NCBI GenBank assembly: GCA_002841545.1 | Contig: PGZZ01000003.1 | Location: 1-64,000, forward strand | Direction: 5' to 3' | DNA length: 64,000 nt | Source: Firmicutes bacterium HGW-Firmicutes-16 | Lineage (GTDB): Bacteria > Bacillota > Clostridia > Oscillospirales > Oscillospiraceae | Shown: piece by piece, positions 9,406 through 21,060 of the stretch | Layout of the letters: each line of letters opens with the position of its first letter | Position numbering within the stretch: the stretch's first letter is position 1 | Notes under the pieces: generated by a model | Databases searched by the model: none | What the model was told of the DNA's origin: nothing | Seen by the model: only the letters and a program-made list of their open reading frames with translations | Made by a program: the position numbers and the translations under genes

Positions 9406-9669
9406 ATGTATTTGCATCTTGGAAAAAACGTAGTTGTGGCGTATTCGGAAATAGTTGCTGTTTGCGACCTAGACAATTCGTCACACTCGCATATTACCCG
9501 CGCCTATCTCACAACCGCTGAAAAAAGCGGTCAGGTCGTCAATGTTTGCGACGATCTTCCGAAGTCCTTTGTCGTCTGCCAGAAAAAAGATGGCAGTCGA
9601 ACCCTATATCTGTCCCAGCTCGCGTCCTCGACGCTTCTCAAGAGAGCGAACACGCTGAGCTTTGAATAA
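9406..9669 (+). CDS. remB: RemB-like extracellular matrix regulator (DUF370)
   Basis: An 87-aa protein of the RemA/RemB family (MYLHLGKNVVV...IVAVCDL), known in Bacillus as YaaB/RemB; RemA relatives are DNA-binding activators of matrix genes. ATG 9406 is chosen because AAGGAGA precedes it and homologues begin MYLHLG; an earlier in-frame start at 9367 lies inside recF. It sits between recF and gyrB exactly as in Bacillus. The specific target genes here are unknown. Confidence 0.88.
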   Translation: MYLHLGKNVVVAYSEIVAVCDLDNSSHSHITRAYLTTAEKSGQVVNVCDDLPKSFVVCQKKDGSRTLYLSQLASSTLLKRANTLSFE

Positions 9670-9684
9670 TAACGACCCCGATAA

Positions 9685-11634
<1,950 letters not shown>

Positions 11635-11759
11635 TCCGCACTTCCCCATTAAATTTCCCCTCGAATGTTGGGGCAGATAATTATGGCTCAGAGCCGCTAT
11701 GCGGCAGGCCTTAAAAAAGACGGATAGTTCTATCCATAAAAATAAGGTGGTCACAAAAA

Positions 11760-14270
11760 ATGGCAAAAGATTATAAGCCGGAGGACATCCGGTACCCAGA
11801 TCAAAAAATCATCGCGTCTGAACTTGTCAGCGAGATGCAGACTTCATACATTGACTACGCAATGAGCGTCATTGTCGGACGCGCTCTTCCCGATGTGCGC
11901 GACGGCTTAAAGCCCGTACACCGCCGCATACTTTACGCAATGTACGAGGATAATCTTACTAACGACCGTCCCTTCAAAAAGTCCGCCACCTGCGTCGGCG
12001 ACGTGCTGGGACGTTATCATCCGCACGGCGACCAGTCCGTTTACGATGCCTTGGTACGTCTGGCGCAGGACTTTTCCATGCGCTACCCGCTGGTAGACGG
12101 ACACGGAAACTTCGGATCTATCGACGGCGATCCCCCGGCAGCTTACCGTTACACAGAAGCCAAACTGGCTAAGATTTCCGATGAGCTTTTAAGGGACATA
12201 GATAAGGACACTATTGACTGGGACCCGAACTTTGACGAAACTCGCAAGGAACCTCGAGTTCTGCCTAGCCGCTTCCCGAATCTGCTCGTGAACGGTTCGA
12301 GCGGCATCGCGGTCGGCATGGCAACGAATATTCCTCCACATAGCCTCCGGGAGGTAATCGGCGCGTGTGTCTGCGTTCTGGAAAACCCCGATACGGATAT
12401 TTCAGAGCTCATGGAGCACGTAACGGGACCCGATTTCCCGACTAAGGGTATCATTATGGGAAGAGCCGGAATCAGGGCCGCCTATGCAACCGGAAAAGGC
12501 CGCGTCGTTATCCGCTCGCGTACGGAAATCGAGGAATATGGACAGGGACGTTACCGCATTATTGTGACGGAACTGCCCTATCAGGTGAACAAGAGAACAC
12601 TAATCGAGAACATCGCCGACCAGGTGCGGGACAAGCGACTGGACGGTATCTCGGGTCTGCGCGACGAATCCGACCGAAACGGTATGCGCATTGTCATAGA
12701 GCTCAAAAAGGACGCGAATTCTCAGGTCGTTTTGAACCGTCTGTTTGCTCAGACACAGCTGCAGGCATCCTTTGCAATCAATATGCTTGCGCTTGTTAAC
12801 AACCAGAGCCAGCCGAAAATATTGTCTCTACGTCATATTTTGGACGAGTATCTCGCTTTCCAGAAGGAAATCATCGTCCGCCGCACAAAGTTCGACCTTC
12901 GAAAGGCACTCGAGCGCGCACATCTGCTGGAAGGACTACTCATTGCGCAGGACCACATAGACGAAGTAATCCATATAATCCGCACCAGCTACGACAACGC
13001 AAAGCTGAACCTGATGGAACGATTCGGACTTTCTGAAATACAGTCTCAGGCGATTCTCGACATGCAGCTCAAGCGTTTGCAGGGTCTTGAAAAAGAAAAG
13101 CTTGAAAATGAATACCACGAGCTCGAAGAAAAAATTGCCTATTTCAACAAACTGTTAGCTTCTGAGGAGTTGCTTCGCGAAGTTCTGAAAAAGGAGCTTA
13201 TGGAGATCAGTGACAAATTCGGCGACAATCGTAAAACAGAGATTCAGGACGTTGAGGACGATATCGACATCGAGGACCTTATTGATGAAGAGGACTGCGT
13301 ATATACCCTGACCCACGCGGGATATATCAAGCGTCTGCCGGCTGACACCTACAGAGCGCAGCGTCGCGGAGGCAGGGGCATCACGGCTCAGACCCTTCGC
13401 GAGGAGGACTATATCGAGACTGTGTTCACCGCCTCGACCCACGATTTTATCCTCTTCTTTACGAATTTCGGCAGGGTCTACCGCAAGAAGGGATATCAAA
13501 TTCCCGAGGCGGGACGTACCGCGAAGGGCACCAATATTGTCAACCTCCTGCCCATTGAACCGGGTGAAAAGGTAAGCGCGATGATTCAGACGCGCGACCT
13601 TGAGGCCAAGGACGAGTATCTTGTTATGATAACAAAAGACGGTACGGTCAAGAGAATGTATCTCAACGAGCTAAAAAACATTAGAAATGTCGGCATACGC
13701 GCGATTAACATCGAGGATGGCGATGAGCTTATATCCGTCCGCCGGACAGACGGCAACCAAAACATACTCATTGCAACGCATGAAGGTATGGCAATCTGCT
13801 TTGACGAAAAAGACGTTCGTCCGATGGGTAGAACAGCAACGGGCGTGCGTGGAATCCGTCTGCGCGAGGGCGACTATGTTGTCGGCGCGGCGCGTGCAAG
13901 AGTGGGCGGAGCCCTGCTCTCCGTAACCGATAACGGCTACGGTAAACGTACGGAGATTGAGGAATATCTCCGCGGCAACGACGGCACGCCTCAGCGCCGG
14001 GGCGGCATGGGGCTTCGAAACTATAATATTACCGATAAAACAGGTAAGGTCGCGGATGTGAAGGTGGTCGACGGAAACGACGACGTTCTGCTCATATCTG
14101 ATGACGGAACAATAATCCGCATGGATGCCGACGCAATCAGTACCTTCGGCAGAGCCACGCAAGGCGTCCGCCTAATGCGGCTTTCTGAAGGCTCGAAGGT
14201 TATTTCCGTGGCTAGAACTGATAAGGAAGAAGCGGAAGATGAAATTGCGCAGGCCTCTGAGGAAGTCTGA
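11760..14270 (+). CDS. gyrA: DNA gyrase subunit A
   Basis: An 836-aa DNA-cleavage and wrapping subunit of gyrase. The winged-helix region begins [18 protein letters not shown], the catalytic tyrosine lies in [10 protein letters not shown], and the C-terminal beta-pinwheel carries the GyrA box QRRGGRG. AAGGTGG precedes the ATG. At the quinolone-determining position equivalent to E. coli Ser83, the codon at 12033-12035 encodes Gln ([10 protein letters not shown], residue 92), while the Asp87 equivalent is kept. A short acidic tail ends the protein. Residues diagnostic for GyrA rather than ParC (the GyrA box) are present. Confidence 0.98.
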   Translation: MAKDYKPEDIRYPDQKIIASELVSEMQTSYIDYAMSVIVGRALPDVRDGLKPVHRRILYAMYEDNLTNDRPFKKSATCVGDVLGRYHPHGDQSVYDALVRLAQDFSMRYPLVDGHGNFGSIDGDPPAAYRYTEAKLAKISDELLRDIDKDTIDWDPNFDETRKEPRVLPSRFPNLLVNGSSGIAVGMATNIPPHSLREVIGACVCVLENPDTDISELMEHVTGPDFPTKGIIMGRAGIRAAYATGKGRVVIRSRTEIEEYGQGRYRIIVTELPYQVNKRTLIENIADQVRDKRLDGISGLRDESDRNGMRIVIELKKDANSQVVLNRLFAQTQLQASFAINMLALVNNQSQPKILSLRHILDEYLAFQKEIIVRRTKFDLRKALERAHLLEGLLIAQDHIDEVIHIIRTSYDNAKLNLMERFGLSEIQSQAILDMQLKRLQGLEKEKLENEYHELEEKIAYFNKLLASEELLREVLKKELMEISDKFGDNRKTEIQDVEDDIDIEDLIDEEDCVYTLTHAGYIKRLPADTYRAQRRGGRGITAQTLREEDYIETVFTASTHDFILFFTNFGRVYRKKGYQIPEAGRTAKGTNIVNLLPIEPGEKVSAMIQTRDLEAKDEYLVMITKDGTVKRMYLNELKNIRNVGIRAINIEDGDELISVRRTDGNQNILIATHEGMAICFDEKDVRPMGRTATGVRGIRLREGDYVVGAARARVGGALLSVTDNGYGKRTEIEEYLRGNDGTPQRRGGMGLRNYNITDKTGKVADVKVVDGNDDVLLISDDGTIIRMDADAISTFGRATQGVRLMRLSEGSKVISVARTDKEEAEDEIAQASEEV

Positions 14271-14356
14271 TATCCGCCTGGCGGCTTCGCGATTTTAAGC
14301 GGGGAATAATCCCCCTTAAAGCCCCCCAGCTCTCCGAGGTAATAAAGAGGACTACT

Positions 14357-14794
14357 ATGAAAAAGATTACTATCTATACTGACGGCGCCTGTTCGGGAAA
14401 CCCCGGACCCGGCGGCTGGGGGGCAATCCTCCGCTATCAGGACACCGAGCGCGAGCTTTCCGGCGGAGAAAAGCAAACCACAAATAATCGAATGGAGCTT
14501 CTTGGCGCGATTTCCGCGCTCGCAGCTCTCAAAGAGCCCTGCGAGGTTGAGCTTTTCACCGATTCGCAGTATATCGTGAAGGCAATAAACGAGGGTTGGC
14601 TGAAAGGTTGGAAAGCGAAGAACTGGACGCGCAAGGGCGGTGAGCTGAAAAACATCGACCTCTGGCAGGAGCTAGACAGATTACTTGCCCAACACACGGT
14701 CAGCTTTCACTGGGTCAAAGGGCACGCCGACAACAAATTCAACAACCGCTGTGATGAGCTTGCCGTAAAAGAACGCGACAGGTACGCAGGATAA
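14357..14794 (+). CDS. rnhA: Ribonuclease HI
   Basis: A 145-aa single-domain RNase HI that cleaves RNA in RNA-DNA hybrids. The catalytic acidic residues are visible in [28 protein letters not shown] and the C-terminal RCDELAV; the basic protrusion ([14 protein letters not shown]) is present as in the E. coli type. AGAGGA precedes the ATG. The 86-bp gap after gyrA has an imperfect hairpin (around 14290-14325) without a T tract, so readthrough from gyrA is possible. Confidence 0.95.
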   Translation: MKKITIYTDGACSGNPGPGGWGAILRYQDTERELSGGEKQTTNNRMELLGAISALAALKEPCEVELFTDSQYIVKAINEGWLKGWKAKNWTRKGGELKNIDLWQELDRLLAQHTVSFHWVKGHADNKFNNRCDELAVKERDRYAG

Positions 14795-14796
14795 AA

Positions 14797-14828
14797 AAAT
14801 CCCTTCGTTCGATCGAACGAAGGGATTT
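14797..14828. terminator. Bidirectional terminator between rnhA and asnS
   Basis: A perfect palindrome (14797-14811 with 14814-14828) is flanked by A7 on the left and T4 on the right, so it can act as an intrinsic terminator for both convergent genes. It begins three bases after the rnhA stop and ends nine bases before the asnS stop. Confidence 0.9.
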
Positions 14829-14837
14829 TACTTGTTA

Positions 14838-16232
14838 TTAGAATTCCGCAGTACCGACCGTCCTCGGATGCAGTTCCACGTCGCGGATGTTGCTCACGCC
14901 TGTTAAATACATGATGAGGCGCTCAAAACCGAGACCGTAGCCCGCGTGGCGGCAGGAACCGTAGCGACGAAGGTCAAGATACCACCAGTAGTCCTCCTTG
15001 TTGAGTCCCAGGTCCGCCATGCGCTTTTCCAGCATTTCAAGGCGCTCCTCGCGCTGGCTGCCGCCGACAATCTCGCCGATCGCGGGTACGAGGCAGTCCG
15101 CCGCCGCGACGGTTTTTCCGTCGTCGTCCAGACGCATATAGAAGGCTTTTATCTCTTTGGGATAATTAGTTACGAAAATAGGCTTCATGAATATCTTCTC
15201 GGTCAAGTAACGCTCGTGCTCGGTCTGAAGGTCAGTGCCCCACTCGACCTTGTAGTCAAACTCGTCATTGTGCTTTTTCAAAATCTCAACAGCCTCGGTA
15301 TAGGTGACCCTGCCGAAATCGGAGCTTGCGACGTGGTTCAGGCGTTCGAGCAGTCCCGTGTCCACGAAGCTGTTGAAAAACTCCATATCCTGCGGGCATC
15401 TTTCCAAAACTGTGCGAATGACATATTTTATTAGGCCCTCAGCGTTGTCCATATAGTCGTTAAGGTCGGCGAAAGCCATTTCAGGTTCGATCATCCAGAA
15501 TTCGGCGGCATGGCGTGCTGTGTTAGAGTTTTCGGCACGGAAGGTCGGGCCGAAGGTGTAGACGTCGCCGAAAGCCATCGCAAAGTTCTCGGCGTTGAGC
15601 TGTCCGGAGACCGTGAGGTTCGTTACCTTGCCGAAGAAATCCTTGGAATTGTCGACCTTGCCATCCTCAGTGCGGGGCGGATTGTCTATATCGAGCGTCG
15701 TTACGCGGAACATCTCGCCCGCACCCTCGCAGTCCGAGCCTGTGATAATCGGCGTATGAACATATACGAAGCCCTGCTGCTGAAAATACTCATGTATAGC
15801 GGCGGCCGCGACACTGCGGACGCGGAACACGGCTGAAAACAGGTTCGTGCGCGGGCGCAGATGCGCAATCGTACGTAAATATTCAAGGCTGTGGCGCTTC
15901 TTCTGAAGAGGGTATTCCGGAGTGGACACTCCCTCAATCTCGACTGAAGATGCTTTTAGCTCGAAAGGCTGCTTCGCATCTGGCGTGAGCGAAAGATCTC
16001 CTTTTACAATGAAAGCCGCCCCTACGTTCTGGCGGGCAATTTCGTCATAATTATTCAATGTATTTCTATCAAAAACGACCTGCAGGCTTTTGTGTGAGCT
16101 GCCGTCGTTGAGCTCAGCGAAGGCAAAATTCTTCATGTCTCGGAGGGTGCGTACCCAGCCACAGACAGTGAGCTCTTCGCTTGTAAAAGCAGAGGCGTCC
16201 GCATACAGTGCGGAAATTTTCGTACGTTTCAT
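14838..16232 (-). CDS. asnS: Asparaginyl-tRNA synthetase
   Basis: A 464-aa class II synthetase that charges tRNA-Asn with asparagine. An N-terminal OB fold ([18 protein letters not shown]) is followed by class II motif 2 ([20 protein letters not shown]) and motif 3 ([14 protein letters not shown]...RDVELHPR). The ENSNT/EFWMIEP pattern separates it from AspS. ATG 16232 is chosen; an in-frame TTG at 16271 would add 13 residues absent from relatives and lies about 10 bp after a TATAAT (16286-16281, minus strand). The ribosome site before the ATG is weak (AAAGG at long spacing). Confidence 0.95.
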   Translation of the reverse strand: MKRTKISALYADASAFTSEELTVCGWVRTLRDMKNFAFAELNDGSSHKSLQVVFDRNTLNNYDEIARQNVGAAFIVKGDLSLTPDAKQPFELKASSVEIEGVSTPEYPLQKKRHSLEYLRTIAHLRPRTNLFSAVFRVRSVAAAAIHEYFQQQGFVYVHTPIITGSDCEGAGEMFRVTTLDIDNPPRTEDGKVDNSKDFFGKVTNLTVSGQLNAENFAMAFGDVYTFGPTFRAENSNTARHAAEFWMIEPEMAFADLNDYMDNAEGLIKYVIRTVLERCPQDMEFFNSFVDTGLLERLNHVASSDFGRVTYTEAVEILKKHNDEFDYKVEWGTDLQTEHERYLTEKIFMKPIFVTNYPKEIKAFYMRLDDDGKTVAAADCLVPAIGEIVGGSQREERLEMLEKRMADLGLNKEDYWWYLDLRRYGSCRHAGYGLGFERLIMYLTGVSNIRDVELHPRTVGTAEF

Positions 16233-16341
16233 AATTTGACACTTGCCTTTCCGGTTTTTTACGCCGTTCAAATGCGGCGCATTATAAAACTTCTCCCTTG
16301 TTATTGAGGGTATAATGAAGTATTATACCTATTGAAACCGA

Positions 16342-16366
16342 TTATTTCAACAGTATGTTGAAATAA
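16342..16366. promoter_or_regulatory. Perfect 11-bp inverted repeat before cysK, likely operator
   Basis: TTATTTCAACA (16342-16352) and its exact reverse complement (16356-16366) are separated by three bases. The repeat lies 21 bp before the cysK ATG and downstream of TATAATG (16311) and TATTATAC (16321), both candidate -10 elements. The symmetry and lack of a T tract fit a dimeric repressor site better than a terminator. The regulator is unknown; a CymR-like cysteine repressor would be the obvious candidate but the sequence does not identify it. Confidence 0.55.
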
Positions 16367-16386
16367 AACTCGATGGAGTGATTAAA

Positions 16387-17307
16387 ATGGAGAAAATATA
16401 TCACAATATAACCGAACTGATTGGGAATACACCGCTTGTTGAGCTAGGAGTGTTTGGAAAGAAGCATTGCCCCGATGTGCGTTTTTTGGCAAAGCTTGAG
16501 AGAAACAATCCGGCAGGTAGCGCAAAGGACAGAGTTGCCCTCAGCATCATCAGAGCCGCGGAGGGTGAAGGTAAGCTCAAAAAGGGCGGCATGATAATCG
16601 AGGCGACAAGCGGTAACACTGGCGTCGGACTCGCGGCGGTCGCTTCCGTTCTGGGGTATGAAACGGTTATTGTTTTGCCCGATAATATGAGTGTCGAGAG
16701 AATAAAACTAATAAAAGCCTACGGCGCAAAGATTGTCCTGACAGAGGGCGCTAAAGGTATGTCGGGCGCACTCGATAAGGCGGAGGAACTCCACCACAAA
16801 AATGAGGGTAGCATCATCGCCGGACAATTTGAAAATCCCGCAAATCCTGAGGCGCACTATAAGACCACCGGACCGGAGATTTGGCGAGACACGGACGGCA
16901 AGGTAGATGCCTTTGTCGCGGGAGTCGGTTCCGGAGGCACGATTACTGGAGTTGGGAGATATCTCAAGGAAAAAAACTCGCTTATTAGGATAATTGCGGT
17001 GGAACCGGATAGCTCCGCCCTGCTTTCTGGAGAAAGCGCGGGAGCGCATAGAATACAGGGCATCGGCGCGAACTTTATCCCCGAAGTACTGGATCGGTTG
17101 GTATATGACGAGGTCGCCAGAGTCACCGATGATGAGGCGTTTGACGCAATGCGAGAGCTTGCGGAGACGGAGGGGCTTTTTGTGGGCATTTCGTCCGGCG
17201 CGGCTACGATTGCGGCAGCAAAGATTGCAGCACGATCCGAATACAAGGGCAAAACCGTGGTAGTTCTGCTCCCCGACACAGGAGAGCGCTATTTGAGCAT
17301 GCTGTAA
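16387..17307 (+). CDS. cysK: Cysteine synthase A (O-acetylserine sulfhydrylase)
   Basis: A 306-aa PLP enzyme making cysteine from O-acetylserine and sulfide. The PLP lysine lies in NNPAGSAKDR, the substrate loop is EATSGNTG, and the phosphate-binding glycines are VGSGGTITGVG. ATG 16387 has TGGAG directly upstream; an in-frame GTG three codons earlier overlaps that ribosome site. It is monocistronic and a tRNA promoter follows. The features fit CysK, and there is no C-terminal CBS domain, so cystathionine beta-synthase is unlikely. Confidence 0.94.
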   Translation: MEKIYHNITELIGNTPLVELGVFGKKHCPDVRFLAKLERNNPAGSAKDRVALSIIRAAEGEGKLKKGGMIIEATSGNTGVGLAAVASVLGYETVIVLPDNMSVERIKLIKAYGAKIVLTEGAKGMSGALDKAEELHHKNEGSIIAGQFENPANPEAHYKTTGPEIWRDTDGKVDAFVAGVGSGGTITGVGRYLKEKNSLIRIIAVEPDSSALLSGESAGAHRIQGIGANFIPEVLDRLVYDEVARVTDDEAFDAMRELAETEGLFVGISSGAATIAAAKIAARSEYKGKTVVVLLPDTGERYLSML

Positions 17308-17414
17308 TTCGTGTTAAATAAACGCCGCCTACGAAGACCGATAGTTCGTGCGGAGCTGCGCAATGGCGCGCAAAAAATGTCGATACTTTGCTTGATTATG
17401 CTCCGGGAAAAGCC

Positions 17415-17443
17415 TTGACTTTTAATTTGGTACGTGTTATGCT
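17415..17443 (+). promoter_or_regulatory. Promoter of the initiator tRNA gene
   Basis: TTGACT (17415-17420), 17-base spacer and TATGCT (17438-17443) lie 36 bp before the mature tRNA 5' end, giving a short leader that contains a small GCTCT/AGAGC hairpin. Confidence 0.75.
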
Positions 17444-17479
17444 GTTTAAGCTCTCAAAAGAGCGCAAGTATTTGAATAT

Positions 17480-17557
<78 letters not shown>

Positions 17558-17560
17558 CGA

Positions 17561-17595
17561 AACAGCCCTAAATCAATGATTTAGGGCTGTTTTTC
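17561..17595 (+). terminator. Terminator after the tRNA, inside the element
   Basis: A 15-bp perfect stem (17561-17575 with 17577-17591) is followed by TTTT. It begins five bases after the tRNA CCA. Because it lies inside the left boundary, the element brings its own terminator for the tRNA gene. Confidence 0.88.
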
Positions 17596-17634
17596 TAACT
17601 TTTTAGGGCGATTTGAAGTTAGCTGAAAGTGGGA

Positions 17635-17656
17635 TACGTTCAACAATACGTTCAAG
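17635..17656 (+). repeat. Left-end paired TACGTTCAA repeats (putative integrase arm sites)
   Basis: TACGTTCAA occurs twice, 12 bp apart start to start, and is followed by G. The same spacing and orientation recur at 34933-34954 near the right end. Tn916-type integrases bind paired arm sites (DR2) near element ends, so this is the likely role. Confidence 0.6.
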
Positions 17657-17824
17657 TGCTTTATAATTAGATAGTCGACCTTCTGTAAATACGCAGAAAG
17701 TCGGCTATTTTTTGCATCTTAAAATTAAATTATCGAGCTATTTGTTGGTACTTAGCAAGAAAGTTGATACTGTGACGAGAGAAAATGTGGGTAAGGGAGT
17801 CCAAGCTTTTTTTGAAAGCGCGCT

Positions 17825-18013
17825 TTATTCCTCAGGTAGCTCAATTTTGCCGTGCTCTTTTTCAAACTCCGCTATGCACCTACCGATTAAATACAAGATC
17901 TGGCCATTACCGCTGCGCCCCTCGTACTGGGAGATATATTGAAGTTTATAGTGAGTTTCACTGTCAATCCGTAGGCCTAAGTGCTTGTCCTTTTCCTTTT
18001 TCGGTGATTTCAT
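17825..18013 (-). CDS. Small ribbon-helix-helix-like DNA-binding protein
   Basis: A 62-aa basic protein (LGLRIDSETHYKLQYISQYEGR ...) with the short beta strand followed by two helices typical of Arc/CopG repressors. Such proteins control copy number or transfer of small mobile elements. ATG 18013 has AGGAGG eight bases upstream; a TTG codon precedes it. The gene is divergent from the 18134 gene, and three TTAAGTACA repeats lie in the shared promoter region, so it probably represses itself and its neighbour. The domain call rests on pattern, not on a search. Confidence 0.65.
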   Translation of the reverse strand: MKSPKKEKDKHLGLRIDSETHYKLQYISQYEGRSGNGQILYLIGRCIAEFEKEHGKIELPEE

Positions 18014-18052
18014 CAAAAGTGCCTCCTAAAAATGTGCTTTTAGTATGTCATA

Positions 18053-18112
18053 TTAAGTACATTTTAAGTACAAATTGTGTTATGATGTGAAAACGAACTT
18101 GAATTAAGTACA
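18053..18112. promoter_or_regulatory. Three TTAAGTACA operator repeats
   Basis: Identical 9-mers start at 18053, 18064 and 18104. The first two are 11 bp apart, one helical turn, as expected for cooperative ribbon-helix-helix binding. A candidate rightward -10 (TATGAT, 18081-18086) lies between them and the third copy. They occupy the divergent promoter region of the 17825 and 18134 genes. Confidence 0.6.
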
Positions 18113-18133
18113 CATTATTTGGAGGCAATTAGA

Positions 18134-18457
18134 ATGTCTGAGAATTTTGCTTTTTTTGTGGAGCATCCACGTAAGATAGATGAGCTTATAAAACCACATG
18201 ACATAAGGGATGAGAAGCAATTTGAGGTGGTCAAGCTAATTGTTCTTAGGCATATGGACTACGAAAATTTTGTCACAGATATGCTTGTGCAGAGGGATTA
18301 TCTCGAGAAAAACGCCGCCCTTTGTGGGGGCGGCGAAGATGTGAGGTGCATGCTTGTTACAGCCAGCAGTTGCGAAATCGGCGTTCTTGTAGTACCGGAT
18401 TATCGGGGATTTGTTGTCAAGGCAGGGTACTGGAAAAATTATGCCGAGAAAAAATGA
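18134..18457 (+). CDS. Conserved hypothetical protein of integrative elements
   Basis: A 107-aa soluble protein (MSENFAFFVEHPRKIDELI...). I recognise it as a type often found beside integrases in Clostridia elements (resembling the DUF6329 group), but no function is known to me. It has an acidic, mixed alpha/beta character and no membrane segment. ATG 18134 is chosen with TTGGAGG upstream; an earlier in-frame ATG at 18119 would overlap the ribosome site. It converges on the integrase, four bases separating the stops, and probably responds to the TTAAGTACA operators. Confidence 0.6.
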   Translation: MSENFAFFVEHPRKIDELIKPHDIRDEKQFEVVKLIVLRHMDYENFVTDMLVQRDYLEKNAALCGGGEDVRCMLVTASSCEIGVLVVPDYRGFVVKAGYWKNYAEKK

Positions 18458-18461
18458 GCAA

Positions 18462-19640
18462 TTATATATAAAATTTACTCACCAAATCCATAGCACTGCG
18501 CTTTTGCTCCGTTAGCACGTGGGCGTATTTGTTCAGCGTAGTTGAAACATCCGCGTGACCTAAGATTATGCTTAGAGTTTTTATGTCCATACCCGCCTCA
18601 ATTGCCCTTGTCGCAAAGGTGTGACGGGTGCAGTGGTAGTTAGCATTTTCTATGCTCGCTGCTTTTATGAGCCGCTGAAAGGTGTCTTGGAGGGTGCGTG
18701 GCTCTGTGCAGCACCCAAGCTCATTACAGATTACGAAGTTTTGGTTGTCGTAGGTCTCTTCTGCTCGGGACTTCTCTTTTTCTCTTTCGGCTCTGTATTC
18801 CTTTAGATAATCAATTAAAAAGTCTGGTAAAGGAATGTCGCGAACTCCGTTCTTGCTTTTGGGACTGCCGATTACAATTTCTGTTTTGCTCTTGGTGGTG
18901 TCCATGGATGGCAGCCTTCCGAGAGTTCGGCGAATCTTTAAAAGGTTATTGTTAAAATCAATATCATGCCACTGGAGACCGGCAAGTTCTCCCACCCTTA
19001 TTCCCGTTGCCAGACAAATCAGTATGCCAATTTTGTAGCGCTCCTTACTGACTTTAATTTCATCGAAAAGTCGCTGGTGCTCGTCCCGTGTTAATACACG
19101 CATTTCGACCTCAGTGACCGTCGGCAGCGAAACAAACTCGGCATAGTTTTTTGGAATAAGCCCGTTTTTGCATGCCTGCTTTAGCGCTGAGTGTATCATC
19201 AGGTATATGTTCCTTACGGTTTTGGCAGACAAGCCCTCGTCAGGATGCTTTGAATTACCATGCTCGTATTGTTCATTCAGAAAACGCTGCAGGGTGTCAA
19301 CCTTTAGCTTTTCAAGTCTTATATGACCTATCATTGGAATAATGCGTTTGTCGATATGTCCACGGTAATTAACATATGTAGACTGCTTGACCTTTGGCCT
19401 TGCATACATTTCAAGCCACTGCGTAAACCATGCGCCGACCGTTATTTTGCTCGGCTCTGTATATTCCCCATTAAGAAAAGAGGTGAGCTTCTGCTCCATT
19501 TTCTCCTCGGCTTCGTTCTTCGTTTTGCCATAGCAGGTAATTTTCTTTCGCTTACCAGTGATGTCGTCGGTGGAATAGTAGTAAATTACCTCCCAACCGC
19601 CGCTTTTGCGTTCGTGAGCCTTGGGGCTAATTTTTCCCAA
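18462..19640 (-). CDS. int: Tyrosine integrase (Tn916/ICE type)
   Basis: A 392-aa site-specific recombinase that inserts and excises the element at the tRNA end. An N-terminal arm-binding domain (WEVIYYYSTDDITGKRKK) precedes a SAM-like core-binding domain and the catalytic domain. Catalytic residues are seen in GIRVGELAGL (Arg), HCTRHTFATR (His-x-x-Arg) and LGHADVSTTLNKYAHV (His and Tyr nucleophile). The start is most likely TTG 19640, five bases after a full GGAGGTGA ribosome site; the in-frame GTG at 19649 overlaps that site. It reads toward attL, as usual. Confidence 0.95.
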   Translation of the reverse strand: MGKISPKAHERKSGGWEVIYYYSTDDITGKRKKITCYGKTKNEAEEKMEQKLTSFLNGEYTEPSKITVGAWFTQWLEMYARPKVKQSTYVNYRGHIDKRIIPMIGHIRLEKLKVDTLQRFLNEQYEHGNSKHPDEGLSAKTVRNIYLMIHSALKQACKNGLIPKNYAEFVSLPTVTEVEMRVLTRDEHQRLFDEIKVSKERYKIGILICLATGIRVGELAGLQWHDIDFNNNLLKIRRTLGRLPSMDTTKSKTEIVIGSPKSKNGVRDIPLPDFLIDYLKEYRAEREKEKSRAEETYDNQNFVICNELGCCTEPRTLQDTFQRLIKAASIENANYHCTRHTFATRAIEAGMDIKTLSIILGHADVSTTLNKYAHVLTEQKRSAMDLVSKFYI

Positions 19641-19786
19641 TGAGGTCACCTCCGTTATAAACTCATATGATGATAAAAAGTTGGTACAATTGTTCTTCCG
19701 ATGTGATTACCGCCGTCGCTTTGGAAGTAATTATGTATCAACTTTTTCGATTTTGTTGATACAGTACCGACTTTAATTCGGTATGG

Positions 19787-20989
19787 CTATTTTGCGTCCG
19801 GAATTTGAGTTTCCATGTCAAAATCCTCCGGAGACAGCTCGCCTCTATTCACCTGCTCCAGAAGTCCGCGTGCGCGCTCCTTCCACGCCTCATAATCTTC
19901 ATGAGAGTAACAACTCGGTGCACGACGACATCGCATTTGATAAGCGTTAGCCCTTTTGCGGTATAGCGCCAATGCCTCATTTTGACTAATCTTATCTGAG
20001 TACTTTTCCATAGCCGCAATGTCCTTGCAGGTTTTTTTGGTGTTAAGGTCGGCAAGGCGATCACAATACCTCGAGATTTTGGAAAATGGGAGAAAGTAGC
20101 GTTCGCAGCGTGCGCATCTTCTGACGTGAATATCGTTAACACACATATACTTGAATTCAAAGAAGGCGAGAGTGCAGAGGTTTTCGCTGTGGTATCCGAT
20201 GTATGCGGTGCCTTCGGTGATACGGCTTTGAACAATTAACTGAGAGTGTGCATTTTCGTATTTATTTATCAGCGTTCGAGGAATGGAGGAATACCGTTGA
20301 CCGACTGACAATTCGGATAAGTTTCCGTTGGCATCAAGAGCATAAGCAAGCAGCGTTTCGATTTCCTCTTGAAACGTAATTAGTTGCTCAAGCTGCCATC
20401 TAACATCGGCAACAAAACGAATTGCGAGGGCTGAAAGAGTGTTATCCTCCACATCTTCAAAGCCATAAAGACTTTTTTTATAACATGGATATTCCTTAAT
20501 CAGCTTTTGAAGAATATTTGCTCTGATGCACAAATCTCCAAGCTCCCTAAGCTTATTTATACGCCAGTCAGCGTAGTGCCAGTTTTCTTCCTGAGCAATA
20601 TCCGACACAATGTCGAAAACATCACCCTCATAGCTAAGCTTTTCCTGCTCCGCATCGAAGCTGTATCTAAAGTAATCCACGCGCTGCTCCGCAAAAAGAT
20701 GAAGCAGGTGGGGGTTGTTTTTGAAATAATCCTTCACGGCGCTGGAAAAGGCCGCGGCGGTGTAATATGGGCAAGTTTCAAGCTCTTGCATACGGTCACC
20801 GATGGTTATGCCTTCTGTGCCGCAGCAAGCCGACAATTTCCGCTCGGTTTCCTTTGCGAGCTGAAGCATTGGATGAAAGTCTGCGTCGAGTAGGGACAAT
20901 ATCAGTTGTCCTACATCTGCTTCGGCCGTGCCGCCCTCATACTCGATATATTCTGTTTTGCCCTCAAATCTCAAAGCATTAAACTGCAT
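19787..20989 (-). CDS. DUF6076-like protein with cysteine cluster
   Basis: A 400-aa cytoplasmic protein of unknown function, resembling the DUF6076 group found in Clostridia mobile elements. The first 300 residues are helical without recognisable motifs. The C-terminal part has a CGNR-like zinc site: RRCARCERYF then SRYCDR and KKTCKD between about residues 292 and 326, suggesting a nucleic-acid-binding end. It is divergent from the Xis-like gene, with the nested inverted repeats at 21061-21166 between them. It could be a regulator of excision or replication; that is inference from position. Confidence 0.55.
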   Translation of the reverse strand: MQFNALRFEGKTEYIEYEGGTAEADVGQLILSLLDADFHPMLQLAKETERKLSACCGTEGITIGDRMQELETCPYYTAAAFSSAVKDYFKNNPHLLHLFAEQRVDYFRYSFDAEQEKLSYEGDVFDIVSDIAQEENWHYADWRINKLRELGDLCIRANILQKLIKEYPCYKKSLYGFEDVEDNTLSALAIRFVADVRWQLEQLITFQEEIETLLAYALDANGNLSELSVGQRYSSIPRTLINKYENAHSQLIVQSRITEGTAYIGYHSENLCTLAFFEFKYMCVNDIHVRRCARCERYFLPFSKISRYCDRLADLNTKKTCKDIAAMEKYSDKISQNEALALYRKRANAYQMRCRRAPSCYSHEDYEAWKERARGLLEQVNRGELSPEDFDMETQIPDAK

Positions 20990-21060
20990 GGCGGCTCTCC
21001 TCTGTGTTGAATAGTTCCATGAAAATGTGTGACATCAGATAAATTCAACATCACACTGCA

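Noticed and set aside
18053-18112. Repeats considered as a CRISPR array
   Set aside because: Nine-base units with irregular spacing and no spacers of constant length; they fit operators. No CRISPR array was found in the window.
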